Source of the DNA: Ictalurus punctatus
Lineage: Eukaryota; Chordata; Actinopteri; Siluriformes; Ictaluridae
Direction of reading: 5' to 3'
Assembly (NCBI RefSeq): GCF_001660625.3
Contig: NC_030421.2
Coordinates: 11,505,301-11,569,300 of the forward strand
DNA: 64,000 bases
The position numbers and the translations under genes are program-made. Below are positions 10,413-21,333 of the stretch, in pieces. Every line of letters begins with the position of its first letter. Position 1 is the stretch's first letter. The notes beneath the pieces are model-generated. The model was not told the DNA's origin and did not search any database. It saw only the letters and a program-made list of their open reading frames with translations.

Positions 10413-11572
10413 TAAGTATTTTGGAATGTTGCTGTTCAAAAAAGACAATGTGTATTTAGGACTCAACAAGATAACAGAAGTTACCATGGTTCTAAGGGAA
10501 GTATTCCCGTGTGCTCATTTCCTTGCAGCTCACAAAGTCATCAATTTGTTACTATAATACCACATCCCTGCTCTATCACACAGATATGTGACTTTGCAAT
10601 ACTCCACTGCAGTCCTAGAACTACAGTTAACCTTCCATTTCACTTACTTTCCTTTTTGACCACCAGGCAATTTCCTTCAGAATTAGCGGAGGCCATATAT
10701 CACAGTTGTCATGAGAGTTTGTAGCACGTCCTAATAACACATCCTGTCAGACAATAACAGACAGCAATCATAGATAGTGCTGATACTGTACGTTTATTGA
10801 GAATGAGAATCATTCAAAGTGCTGATACTGCTCCCTATTGAAGATGAGAATCACTCAAGTGTTGATACTGATATCGGACAGGAATACGTCCAAGTTCTAA
10901 TATTGTTCCAACTGAGAATAAAAATGCTGCTCTCTACAAAGGATGTGATTCAACCCAACCTTAAATCCACCATAGAGTTCATGGGGGCAATGAAGCAACA
11001 TTCAATCTGTACAATCTGGTCAAGGTAGATGGTATGCACCATAGCACTGCTTTGTCAGACACTCTACACAATGTCTCTTGACCTGTAGTCCTGTAAGCTA
11101 ACCTTTCTTTAGACAGCAGAGTCTTTTTATGGTGCTCCCCAAATCTCACAAACAGGTAGTCAGTGACCTGCCAGCTGTCTGACATTTCCACATAGTACTT
11201 TACTGAACAAAGGGCTGACCTGGGCATATTCTCATGTACAAGAGAAAATATAATACATCAATTGATTATTAACATGCTATAGTGCACATACAGTACCTCT
11301 ATCAGTAATGCAATGTTTTTATGACAATATGACATACCAGTCCTCTGGGCTGGTAGGAACTGTGCCACCATAAAAAATACAAGTAGAAAGCATTAAAATT
11401 AACATCTACATAAAAGGAGTCTGGTATATTGCCAATATATTGCTGCATAAATAGTATTAGTTGTAATTATAATAGAAATCCGATTAATATGGCATCCAAC
11501 CTCATTATTTATTAGCTTATAAAATAGCATTTGATCCAGCACATGCATTTGTCTTTATTGTTTACTATATAT
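10413..11572. other. Intergenic, nothing firmly recognised
   Basis: Short local repetition near 10780-10920 (CAAAGTGCTGATACTG and CAAGTGTTGATACTG), suggesting a decayed tandem array. No gene was seen. Confidence 0.4.
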
Positions 11573-11853
11573 TGTCATGAAATCAGTAAAAGAACTCTGA
11601 ATAACAGCCACTGCTTCATTGTCACATGACCACATGCACTTTATTCCTGGTAATTAGCACTCTTGTATATAGTGACAGGTTACAATGCACTCTTTGTCTC
11701 ACATTATCGTCTCACTATACCTTTGTCTATGCTGCCATATTTTGTCTTTGCCACAGTGTTTTGTTTCCTTGTTGTTGAGTGTTTCATATGTTTGTTTGTT
11801 ATTAAATGTTTAAGAATCTGCACTTGCTTCCGTCTGTACTTTGAATCGTGACA
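11573..11853 (+). repeat. Solo LTR-like repeat (family A) with 5-bp TSD
   Basis: 281 bp bounded by TGTCATGA and TCGTGACA, a TG...CA type terminal inverted repeat, and flanked on both sides by TATAT (11568-11572 and 11854-11858), a 5-bp target duplication. Inside are a TATA-like TGTATATAG at 11665 and an ATTAAA poly(A) signal at 11801. Related copies lie at 13887 and 36452. No internal retrotransposon genes are attached, so it is most simply a solo LTR left by recombination. The superfamily is undetermined. Confidence 0.65.
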
Positions 11854-12707
11854 TATATAGATCGTGAGCAGTTAATAGCAGTTAGCAGTTCATAGCAGTT
11901 AACAGTTAATTATTAATGAAGCTACAAGATACTAAATCAAGGTGATTTGCACACAGTAGATAAGTTATTTTGTCATGTATTTAATTTGCTGTTAAAGTAA
12001 TAAAGAAAACATGCCTTAGTTTAAAATATAAGCTGACCAAGCACTCAACTGCTATGCTTACAGCTTACGATGTTTTCCATGTTTTCAAAGAAAAAAAATC
12101 ATGGACTTTAAAGGGACAATATTAATAATTTATTGATAGGTAGTGTCATATTATTGTAAATAATATAAGCCTCAAATGGCATTTCATAGTTTTCTGAGTG
12201 TATTTATAGCCCAATACATACATTTTAATGTGACATATTATGGGTACATCAAACTGTCAGATTAAATTTAAGGTCAGAATTACTCATGCCTCTGTTTAGG
12301 TAAACTCCTTTCCGTGTGCCTAATTTTTGAGCAAAAAATCTGAGTACCACTCCAGGTATGAATACCAATGTATGCAATTTTGGTATTAACATGTCTATTC
12401 TACCAAACATTCAACTCTGGTGAGAATGGTTGTGTGTCATGCACACTAAATTGGCAGTGCAGATTTAACAATAACAAGGAACAATCTTAATTGCCCAACA
12501 AGACTAGAATGGGAAGGAGAATGACTGTGATGTAGCTTTTACAGGCTACTTGAGTAAGATGACAGCTATAGTCACAAATTACTTCGAAAAGAAAAAAAGC
12601 ACACAGGAGTATTCCCACTAGGTCCAAAGGAAGTAGAACTCAGTGCAGCTTGTCAATTGTACTCTGTGTCAAAAACTCTAGGAATTGTGAAGTCCATCAA
12701 ATAAAGG

Positions 12708-12762
<55 letters not shown>

Positions 12763-13886
12763 CACACACACATGCAGGAATTTGATGTAACGTAATCCAT
12801 CAAGAGAAAACTAATTATAGTGGTGTGTGGTATAGGTAGTTCAAGTGGCATTGACAATTTGACAATTGACCTGTTGAGAATTGTCAATAATGTAAGACTC
12901 ACAGTGTTCTTTCTTTCTTTTTCTTTGGCATGCTGAAAGGTTAATAGTTGAACACTGATTATTAGCAAATACTAGCATCTAGGCTATTATTCTCCATAAC
13001 AGTGTCCATGACATTCTTTAGACTTCAGTGTGGCTCCATATGTATTACATGTGTGATTAAGAACATATTATCATTAATATGTTTTTGTTGTTAGCATGGA
13101 TCTTGAATTATCACTTACAATTTTTGAATTTATGAAGAATATTAACCAAAAGTGTTCATGGCCAAGAATCCAGGACCAAACAGCTAAAGCTTGTTATGTT
13201 ATGTGATTACCATGTGAAGTGATCAACTAAGAATGGAAGTTAATATAAACAGCATGTATTCATATTTCCAATCCACATAGTAAATTGGGCTGTTTTATAC
13301 TTGACATCAAATAAACAGAGCAGACACACAACTACATGTCGTGCATCCTTAATGGCTGTGCCTCAATATTGTATTGTTGTTGTTTTTTTATAGTGTTACT
13401 GGACATATTAGATTATTGATTATTATATAAATAAGTAAATAAAACATAATTGCAATATAGCCTAAAAAAGCAAGGGAATTAGTGAGTGCATGTCTTTTAA
13501 ATGAAGCCAGATTATTTTTGTGTTAAAACTTTCTTTTTCTCCATGTTGATGGATTAATAAGGGACTGTATGCAACATCATATTTAGTAATAGAGTACAGT
13601 TTCTGCAAACAAGAAGTAATAAAACAAATTAGGATAGCAATTTGTTTGCATTTATTTCAAGTATCCTTCTGGGGTATAAGTAATTCATTTAAAATGAAAT
13701 TGTCTTAAATACATTTTAGAACTTGTTTTTATTATTGTTAATAAAACAATTTTACTGTTAAATTGTTACATTCTTTATTCAAATAAAATAAGTTCTTTTT
13801 AATTTGTTTTTTTAGATTAATGGATAAGGTAGTGCAGTTGACTATCTTACTGTAATTAATATGTTGTTATTCAAATTATTATTTGG
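11854..13886. other. Intergenic with an (AC)n microsatellite
   Basis: An (AC)n run of about 25 units lies at 12711-12760. Otherwise AT-rich and unrecognised. Confidence 0.5.
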
Positions 13887-14339
13887 TGTCATGTCTCAGC
13901 TAACCAGTGACTACATTTCCCATCCTGCACTACGGCTTACAAACATGGCCGCCATGGAATACACTTCCCACGCACACACACGTTCACCTTCTCCAGAATT
14001 CTAATCACACACACCTGTTTCCAATCTCACACAGACTCACACCACAGTATATAAGAAACTGTTCAAATACTATGACTTTACATAGTATTGAGTGTATTCT
14101 CATTACCAAGCGGTTGTTCCTCGTTTCTGGGTTTGAGTCATGGTTATTGACTTTGTTTCTCATTTTGGATTCTAGCCTTGCCCAGTTTATGCCTGTTTGT
14201 AAATAGCCTGACCCTTTGCCTGTTATTTTGAACATGCTCTTGTATTATGATTTGGATTTGTCTGCCTGTCTCTCTCTATTAAACGGCTTTTACTGCACTT
14301 GCATCCGTCCTTATCTCCATCACGTACTGGAAAGTGACG
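13887..14339 (+). repeat. Solo LTR-like repeat (family A), longer copy
   Basis: About 450 bp starting TGTCATG and ending near TGACG. It holds a TATATAAG box at 14048, an ATTAAA signal at 14278 and the family A 3' block CTGCACTTGCATCCGTC. The promoter-to-polyadenylation arrangement fits an LTR on the plus strand. The terminal CA and a target duplication are not clear, so the right boundary is approximate. Confidence 0.6.
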
Positions 14340-14769
14340 TGCATTTTGTGTGTAGGCATATGAATTTTTTGTAGGTTGTTTTTTTTTTTTTTTTTAAACT
14401 ATTGCAGTATTAATGTATTGTAGCAGTAGTGTTAATAAAATGTGAGAATTTCTTAGGATTGTGAGATATGAGCACACTGCATGTTCTCCCAACTATTGTA
14501 CTTATCCTTGTAAGGTCCTTATATAACCCTTGTGCATCAGTTTAAAAAAAAAAAGTTACACATAGGTCCATAGAGGACAAAAATGTCCATGTCAAAAAAC
14601 TGTCATAGAAATATTATATATTAATATATATTTTTTTTATTTTTTACCAGCATCAGTTCTGATCATAACTACCAAACATTCATTAATTTTCAGAATTTTA
14701 ACCCTTTAACTGCTGGTTTCTTTACATAATGCAACAACCTTCAAAACTCAGTAACCTTCCTGAGTCATA
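14340..14769. other. Intergenic, nothing recognised
   Basis: T-rich and A-rich runs only. Confidence 0.4.
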
Positions 14770-14981
14770 TACAGTGCATCCAGAAAGTATTCACAGCTCT
14801 TCACTTTTTCCACATTTTGCTATGTTACAGCCTTATTCCAAAATGGATTAAATTCATTATTTTCCTCAAAATTCTACAAACAATACTCCATAATGACAAC
14901 ATGAAAGAAGTTTGTTTGAAGTATTTGCAAATTTATTTAAAATAAAAAAAGCACATGTACATAAGTATTTACAGCCTTTGC

Positions 14982-15991
14982 TCAATACTTTGTTGAAACA
15001 CCTTTGGCACCAATTACAAGCTCAAGTCTTTTTGAGTATGATGCTACAACCTTGGCACACCTATTTTTGGGCAGTTTCTCCCATTCTTCTTTGCAGGACC
15101 TCTCAAGCTCCATCAGGTTGGATGGGGAGCGTCGGTGCACAGCCATTTTAAGATCTCTCCAGAGATATTCAATTGGGTTCAAGTCTGGGCTCTGGCTGGG
15201 CCACTCAAGGACTTTCACAGTGTTGTCCTGTAGCCACTCCTTTGTTATCTTGGCTGTGTACTTAGGGTCGTTGTCCTGTTGGAAGATAAACCTTCGCACC
15301 AGTCTGAGGTCCAGAGCGCTCTGGAGCAGGTTTTCATCAAGGATGTCTCTGGACATTGCTGCATTCATCTTCCCCTCGATCCTGACTAGTCTCCCAGTTC
15401 CTGCCACTGAAAAACATAAGCCACAGCATGATGCTGCTACCATCATGCTTCACTGTAGGGATGGTATTGGCCAGGTGATGAGTGGTGCCTGGTTTCCTCC
15501 AGACATGACGCTTGCCATTCAGGCCAAAGAGTTCAATCTTTGTTTCATCATGGGCTGAGAATCCTTCACGTGCCTTTTGGCAAACTCCAGGTGGGCTGTC
15601 ATATGCTTTTTACTGAGGAGTGGCTTCCGTCTGGCCACTCTACTATATATGTAGATATAGACATATAGGCCTGATTGGTGGAGTGCTGCAGAGATGGTTG
15701 TTTTTCTGGAAGGTTCTCCTCTCTCCACAGAGACATGCTCTGTCAGAGTGACCATCAGGTTTTTGGTCATCTCCCTGACTAAGGCCCTTCTCCCCGATTG
15801 CTCAGTTTGGCCGGGCGGCCAGCTCTAGGAAGAGTCCTGCTGGTTCCAAACTTCTTCCATTTACAGATGATGCAGGCCACTGTGCTCATTGGGACCTTCA
15901 ATGCTGCAGAAATATTTCTGTACCCTTCCCCAGATTTGTGCCTCGATACAATCCTGTCTCGGAGGTCTACAGACAGTTCCTTGGACTCCAT
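14982..15991 (-). pseudogene. Tc1-like transposase (family T1), frameshifted
   Basis: The start is the ATG whose complement ends at 15991 (MESKELSVDLRDRIV). This N-terminal frame is the paired-like helix-turn-helix that binds the inverted repeats, with RAGRPAKLS of the linker. The frame is lost near 15780 and recovered at 15519-15770 (RRKPLLSKKHMTAHLEFAKRH), where about 20 TA-rich bases at 15645-15670 insert a Tyr-Ile stretch. The DDE domain follows at 14982-15446 with FQQDNDPKYTAK (second Asp), SPDLNPIEYLWRDLK (Glu region) and a C-terminal STKY. The total length of ~336 codons equals the family norm, but frameshifts make it inactive. Confidence 0.9.
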
Positions 15992-16194
15992 GGCTTGGTT
16001 TGTGCTCTGACATGCCTTGTTAACTGTGGGACCTTATATAGACAGGTGTGTGCCTTACCAAATCATGTCCAATCAACTGAATTTACCACAGGTGGACTCC
16101 AATCGAGCTGTAGAACCATCTCAAGGATGATGAGTGAAAACAGGATGCACCTGAGCTCAATTTTGAGTGTCATGGCAAAGGCTGTGAATACTTA

Positions 16195-17752
16195 CAGTAT
16201 CTCACAAAAGTGAGTACGTTTGAAGAAATGACACTTTGAAGAACACTGAAGAAATGACACTTTGCTACAATGTAAAATAGTGAGTGTACAGCTTGTGTAA
16301 CAGTGTAAATTTGCTGTACCCTCAAAATAACTCAACCCACAGTCATTAATGTCTAAACCTCTGGCAACAAAAGTGAGTACACCCCTAAGTGAAAATGTCC
16401 TAGCCATTTTCCCTCCCCGGTGTCATGTTAGTGTTACAAAGTCTCAGGTGTGAATGGGGAGCAGGTGTGTTAAATTTGGTGTCATCGCTCTCACACTCCC
16501 TCATACTGGTCACTGGAAGTTCAACATCGCACCTCATGGCAAAGACCTCTCTGAGGATCTGAAAAAAAGAATTGTTGCTCTATATAAAGATGGCCTAGGC
16601 TATAAGAAGATTGCCAAGACCCTGACACTGAGCTGCAGCACGGTGGCCAAGACCATACAACGGTTTAACAGGACAGGTTCCACTCAGAACAGGCCTTGAC
16701 ATGGTTGACCAAAGAAGTTGAGTGTACGTGTTCAGCGTCATATCCAGAGGTTGTCTTTGGGAAATAGACGTATGAGTGCTGCCAGCATTGCTGCAGAGGC
16801 TGAAGGGGTCAGGGGTCAGCCTGTCAGTGCTCAGACCATACACTGTACACTGCATCAAATTGGTCTGCATGGCTGTCGTCCCAGATGGAAGCCTCTAATA
16901 AAAAGATTATGCACAAGAAAGCACGTAAACAGTTTGCTGAAGACAAGCAGACTAAGCACATGGATTACTGGAACCATGTCCTGTGGTCTGATAAGACCAA
17001 GATAAACTTATTTGGTGAGGTGAGGAGTACAAAGACAAGTGTGTCTTGCCTACAGTCAAGCATGGTGGTGGGAGTGTCATGGTCTGGGGCTGCATGAGTG
17101 CTGCCGGCACTGGGGAGCTACAGTTCATTGAGGGAACCAACATGTACTGTGCATGCCAAGATGTATTGTGACATACTGAAGCAGAGCATGATCCCCTCCC
17201 TTCGGAGACTCAGCCACAGGGCAGTATTCCAGCATGATGACAATCCCAAACACACCTCCAAGATGACCACTGCCTTGCTAAAGAAGCTGAGGGTGAAGGT
17301 GATGGACTAAACCCTATTGAGCATCTGTGGGGCATCCTCAAACGTAAGGTGGAGGAGCACAAGGTCTCTAACATCCAAAAGCTCTGTGATGTTGTCATGG
17401 AGGAGTGGAAGAGGGCTCCAGTGGCAACCTGTGAAGCTCTGTTGAACTCCATGCCCAAGAGGGTTAAGGCAGTGCTGGAAAAATAATGGTGGCCACACAA
17501 AATATTGACACTTTGGGACCAATTTGGACATTTTCACTTAGGGTTGTACTCACTTTTGTTACCAGCGGTTTAGACATTAATGGCTGTGTGTTGAGTTATT
17601 TTGAGGGGACAGCAAAATTACACTGTTTCACATGCTGTACACTTACTACTTTACATTGTAGCAAAGTGTCATTTCTTAAGTGTTCTCACATTAAAAATAT
17701 AATCAAATATTTACAAAAATGTGAGGAGTGTACTCACTTTTGTGAGATACTG
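16195..17752 (+). mobile_element. Tc1-like transposon (family T2) nested in family T1
   Basis: The ends CAGTATCTCACAAAAGTGAG and its inverse CTCACTTTTGTGAGATACTG define a 1558-bp element. TA lies at 16193-16194 and at 17753-17754, so the insertion duplicated one TA of the host element. Two other T2 copies lie at 39786-41363 and 52137-52842. Confidence 0.95.
16525..17485 (+). pseudogene. Tc1-like transposase (family T2), degraded
   Basis: The usual start codon is ATC here (16525-16527), whereas the copy at 41028 has ATG. The helix-turn-helix region follows (LSEDLKKRIVALYKDGLGYK, then STVAKTIQRFNRTGS). The central part is spread over several frames: RRMSAASIAAEAEG near 16770, KTINLFGE-like residues near 17000 and FQHDDNPKHTSK near 17230. 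The Glu-containing block is damaged at 17300 (VMD then stop), with HLWGILKRKVEEHK readable after a short deletion. The C-terminus stops at VLEK because of an extra A at 17480. Confidence 0.85.
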
Positions 17753-18010
17753 TATGTACATTTTTATTTTTTATTTTTTTTATTTTTTATAAATTTGCAA
17801 AGATTTCAAACAAAACTTCTTTCATGTTGACATTATGGATTATTGTTTGTAGAATTTTGAGGAAAATAATGAATTTAATACATTTTGGAATAAGGCTGTA
17901 GCATAACAAAATGTGGAAAAAGTGAAGCGCTGTGAATACTTTCCGGGTGCACTGTACATGTGGTGGGATTTGTGATTTCCAGTACAATATAATTTATTTC
18001 TTTCAAACTG

Positions 18011-18011
<1 letters not shown>

Positions 18012-18063
<52 letters not shown>
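18012..18063. repeat. (CA)n microsatellite
   Basis: About 26 uninterrupted CA units shortly after the right end of the T1 element. Confidence 0.95.
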
Positions 18064-18066
<3 letters not shown>

Positions 18067-18774
18067 TTTCAGTACACATATGCAAACCACAACTCTGATA
18101 TCCATACAAACACACCCACACAATTATAACTGCATCATTTATTCAGTTGGACTGCAGTGCTCTATAATACAGCAGAATCAGAAAAAAGGAAAAGCGTGTA
18201 TTTTCCCCACAAGCTAAAGCTGAGAATGTAGTATATGTTTCAGAATAAATAAATTTAAAAAATCAATGTTTTGAAACCCTGTCAACAAAAGAAAATTCTA
18301 TTAACACAGAATGCATGATTTTATGCTTAAACGTCACAGTATTAAATATTGCGGTTTGACTGGGTTTCAATGGGGACATTTTTGTACTTAAGGTCCTGAG
18401 TGTAACTATTTTGTGTACCTAGTTTAAAACAGATTTATGAAAGTAAATGAACAACTTTATGCTGTTTGCATTAACACAGACAAAATGATTTTTAAAAATC
18501 TGACATTTTAAATGTCCATAAGGATTCACAAGGGATAAGATCACTAATATGAATATCTTTTCCCACACTTCTACCTGTTTCAAGATGTTAATAACAGAAT
18601 AATAGAAATAGCGAGGAGAAATTACAAGGCACACAACATTATGATTCAGGTCATAAGAGTCTGTGTGCGGTTTACTGTATACAGCAAATGAGCTGCTTTA
18701 TGTTAAAGATCACATTATATCCATATAATGGGTTAATGTACATGCTAACTATTTAGTTTTGAACAAGCTGCATG
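18064..18774. other. Intergenic, nothing recognised
   Basis: AT-rich. No coding frame or named repeat. Confidence 0.4.
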
Positions 18775-19640
18775 ATATCATTTCTAAAGGTTTGCATTCC
18801 AGCATCCGACAATACCAGTCGATACTTGAGCTCAGTCTTGCTTGAGCTTAGACGAGTGTTTGCTTTAATTAGGACAAATGCAGCACAATTAAGCTCAAAC
18901 TGAATTTCCTGTGAGAGGACCATATTTTATTCATGGGCTCAAAGCCTCACATCCTTCAGTAGCACCTCATCCAGCCTCCAGCACTTGTTTCCTTGTTCTT
19001 TCTTGGATTTATTGTCTGGTTAAGGCAGAGAAAGAGAGGATTGTTTGACAGGTACTTGTCCTGTTCACATTTCGGGTGTGATATGTATGAGTACAAGAGA
19101 TTAGGAGGTGTTTCCTTCATTCGGTGTGTGTATGTACAGTGTATGGTTTTAAATAACTTTTTGCAAAGGCCCAGTGGCCACACAGTGACAGTGAATTCTC
19201 TCGAATGTGTTTGTATGAAAAAAATACAATATTGTGCAGAAAAGGTGTGTGATATTTCTCTCTCAAGCACCATCGGTTTGTGATTCGGCAGACAAGCAAG
19301 CATGGTCTCTGGACTGTACAAAAAATTCTAATAAATTAATTAAATTGAAGCTATGTATTAAATGATGCACTTGGATTTAGATCTGGCTTGGCCACTTAAC
19401 ATGATGCTTCGTTATGAAGCCTAAGCTAGCTCTCAATATTGGCCTAATATGTTACTCTCTACTTCTTACTCTGCAAGTGCTTCAGAGAGTGTGAGAAAGA
19501 GTAAAAAAGTTGGAGAGAGAGACAGAAAAAGAAAGAGAGATTTGACATTGATGGACAGTTGGCTTGTGTAAAGCCCATATTATTGGGGAAATGTCATTGT
19601 GTGTGACAAGAGCCTTCTATTTTCAATGATTTTGCATCAT
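18775..19640. repeat. Local duplication, copy A (possible regulatory element)
   Basis: This segment matches about 20770-21330 plus 24990-25250 in the same order and orientation. Matching landmarks are TTAATTAGGAC at 18865, TTTATTCATG near 18930, CTCAAAGCCTCACATCC, TTCGGGTGTGATA at 19070, CAGAAAAGGTGTGT near 19240, a GATCTGG block at 19380, a GA-rich run near 19480-19540 and TTGACATTGATGGA at 19542. The first ~170 bases are clearly better kept than the rest. The TTAATTAGG core is homeodomain-like, so a duplicated non-coding regulatory element is possible. Confidence 0.65.
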
Positions 19641-19824
19641 TGTACTGTGTGCACACAATTTCCAGCAGTAGGCAGCTGGATAATATTGCCTTTTCCATCC
19701 TCCTATTAATTAAGCCTCCGGCTGACTCATAATTTAAAAATACAGTTTCCCGACATGCTTTAAATATACAGTAGATATGGTTATATGTGGTGTTACACTG
19801 AACTGTGAAAAAAACATGGTGGAC

Positions 19825-20050
19825 ATAAATAACTTTTTTACTTTTGGCTGCTCCCTTTCGGGGTCGCCACAGCGGATCACCTGTCTGTACATTTAAATTT
19901 TTGCACAAGTTTTGTGCCAGATCCTCTTGCTGAGACAACCCTTCCCATTTTCCGGGTTTCTGACTCATGCAACCCTCCCGTGGTTGGGGTTGGTTTCCTG
20001 ACCAGGAATTGAACTGGGGCCACAGCAGTGAGAGTGCCACATGCTAGCAA
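19825..20050. mobile_element. RTE-type LINE/SINE 3'-end remnant
   Basis: The block GGCTGCTCCCTTTCGGGGTC followed by GCCACAGCGGATCA, with GCACAAGTTTTGTGCCAGAT further on, is the typical 3' module shared by fish RTE-like LINEs and their SINEs. The end is degraded and there is no reverse transcriptase. Confidence 0.55.
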
Positions 20051-20404
20051 CTAGTGATCGACGTGATGATGGATATCTTGAGAATATGCATGCTTGTTCA
20101 TAACTGTATAGAAAGATTTGGTGTAATATGAAATGAGGCATTTGGGAGAATATTTGAATACAAGCAAAACATTTTAGTTTCAACAGTGGTGGAAAGAACC
20201 ATGGATGGTGCTATATTAGTAACAGAAAGGTTTTTAGGTGTTATTAAGTTTCTGTCTAACTGTAGTTTAGGGCCATGAACAACTTCCTTAGCCCTCAAAT
20301 GCATGGCTACATGCTTAGATTGTACTCTGCCTCACTTTTAAGGGTATCTGCCTTTTTTTTTTAGGTGTGTCAGTATTTCTGGCAACCATAGCTGAGCTTC
20401 CATG

Positions 20405-20530
20405 ATATATCCATCCATCCATTTTCTGTACCGCTTATCCTACATGGGGTAACGAAGAGCCTGGAGCCTATCACAGGGGACTCAGGGCATAAGGAGGAGG
20501 ATACCCTGGACGGGATGCCAGTGTACAGTG
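20405..20530 (-). mobile_element. SINE S1 fragment, reverse orientation
   Basis: Starts with the inverted CATCCATCCA tail, then TTTCTGTACCGCTTATCC and AGCCTGGAGCCTATCACAGG, and stops before the tRNA-like head. A 3' fragment only. Confidence 0.75.
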
Positions 20531-21333
20531 AAAAGAAATTGAATAAATGAACAGCCTTGTTTATTTCTTAGTCTTCTTTTAAAACTTGTACATAACTCCT
20601 CACACACTACATCCACACAAGGTCTTGATCTGATCTTGGTCACATAACCATATAATATTCATGCATACATAAATACAAATGGATGCAACTTGCCTACCAT
20701 TAGCATGTTTCACTTGGGTGCAAATTTTCCAGATTTTGTCAGGCGTTGTGTTGGAGAACATCTGCTTAATAATTTCTGAAGGATGCCATTTGCTTTCCAG
20801 CACCCAGTGAAGGGAAGTCCTATTTGAGCTTTTCAGTGTTCAGACAAGTGTTTGCATTAATTAGGACGAATGCAATGCGATTAAGCTCCAACTGCATTTC
20901 CTGTGAGCAGCGCATGTTTTATTCATGTGCTCAAAGCCTCGCATCCTCCAGCAGCACCTCATCCTCCTTCCAGCACTCGTTTTTTCTTTTCTGTTTTTTT
21001 TTTATTTTTATTTTTTTTTTTTAGCTGGATTGTCTTCCTCAAGGGAAGGAATTTTGGGGTATTTGAGAGATGTGAAAACTCATGGACAGATAAATAATCC
21101 TGATAAATCCAGATAAAATATCCTGTTCAGCTTGTACTGACTTTGGGTGTGATAAATGTTAGTTAAGGAGATTAGCAAGCACTCACAATGATAAAATGTG
21201 TGTGGGTGTGTTCATGAAGATATATTTTTATCTTTTTTTATCTTTTATATTTTTTAGGCATACAGAAAAGGTGTGTAAAACATTCTAGATCTGGGTCTAG
21301 CCACCCAATTATTTTTCTACATTCCTGCTACTG

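Larger units (their letters stand above)
14772..17954 (-). mobile_element. Tc1-like transposon (family T1) split by a second Tc1
   Basis: Terminal inverted repeats of about 165 bp begin CAGTGCATCCAGAAAGTATT at 14772 and, inverted, end near 17954. TA dinucleotides flank both ends (14770-14771 and 17955-17956). Removing the nested element at 16195-17752 and its duplicated TA leaves about 1.62 kb, the normal size for a Tc1. The transposase gene is on the minus strand. Confidence 0.92.

Noticed and set aside
15004..15558. A 184-codon plus-strand frame
   Set aside because: It is antisense to the family T1 transposase; the minus strand carries the clear DDE motifs.
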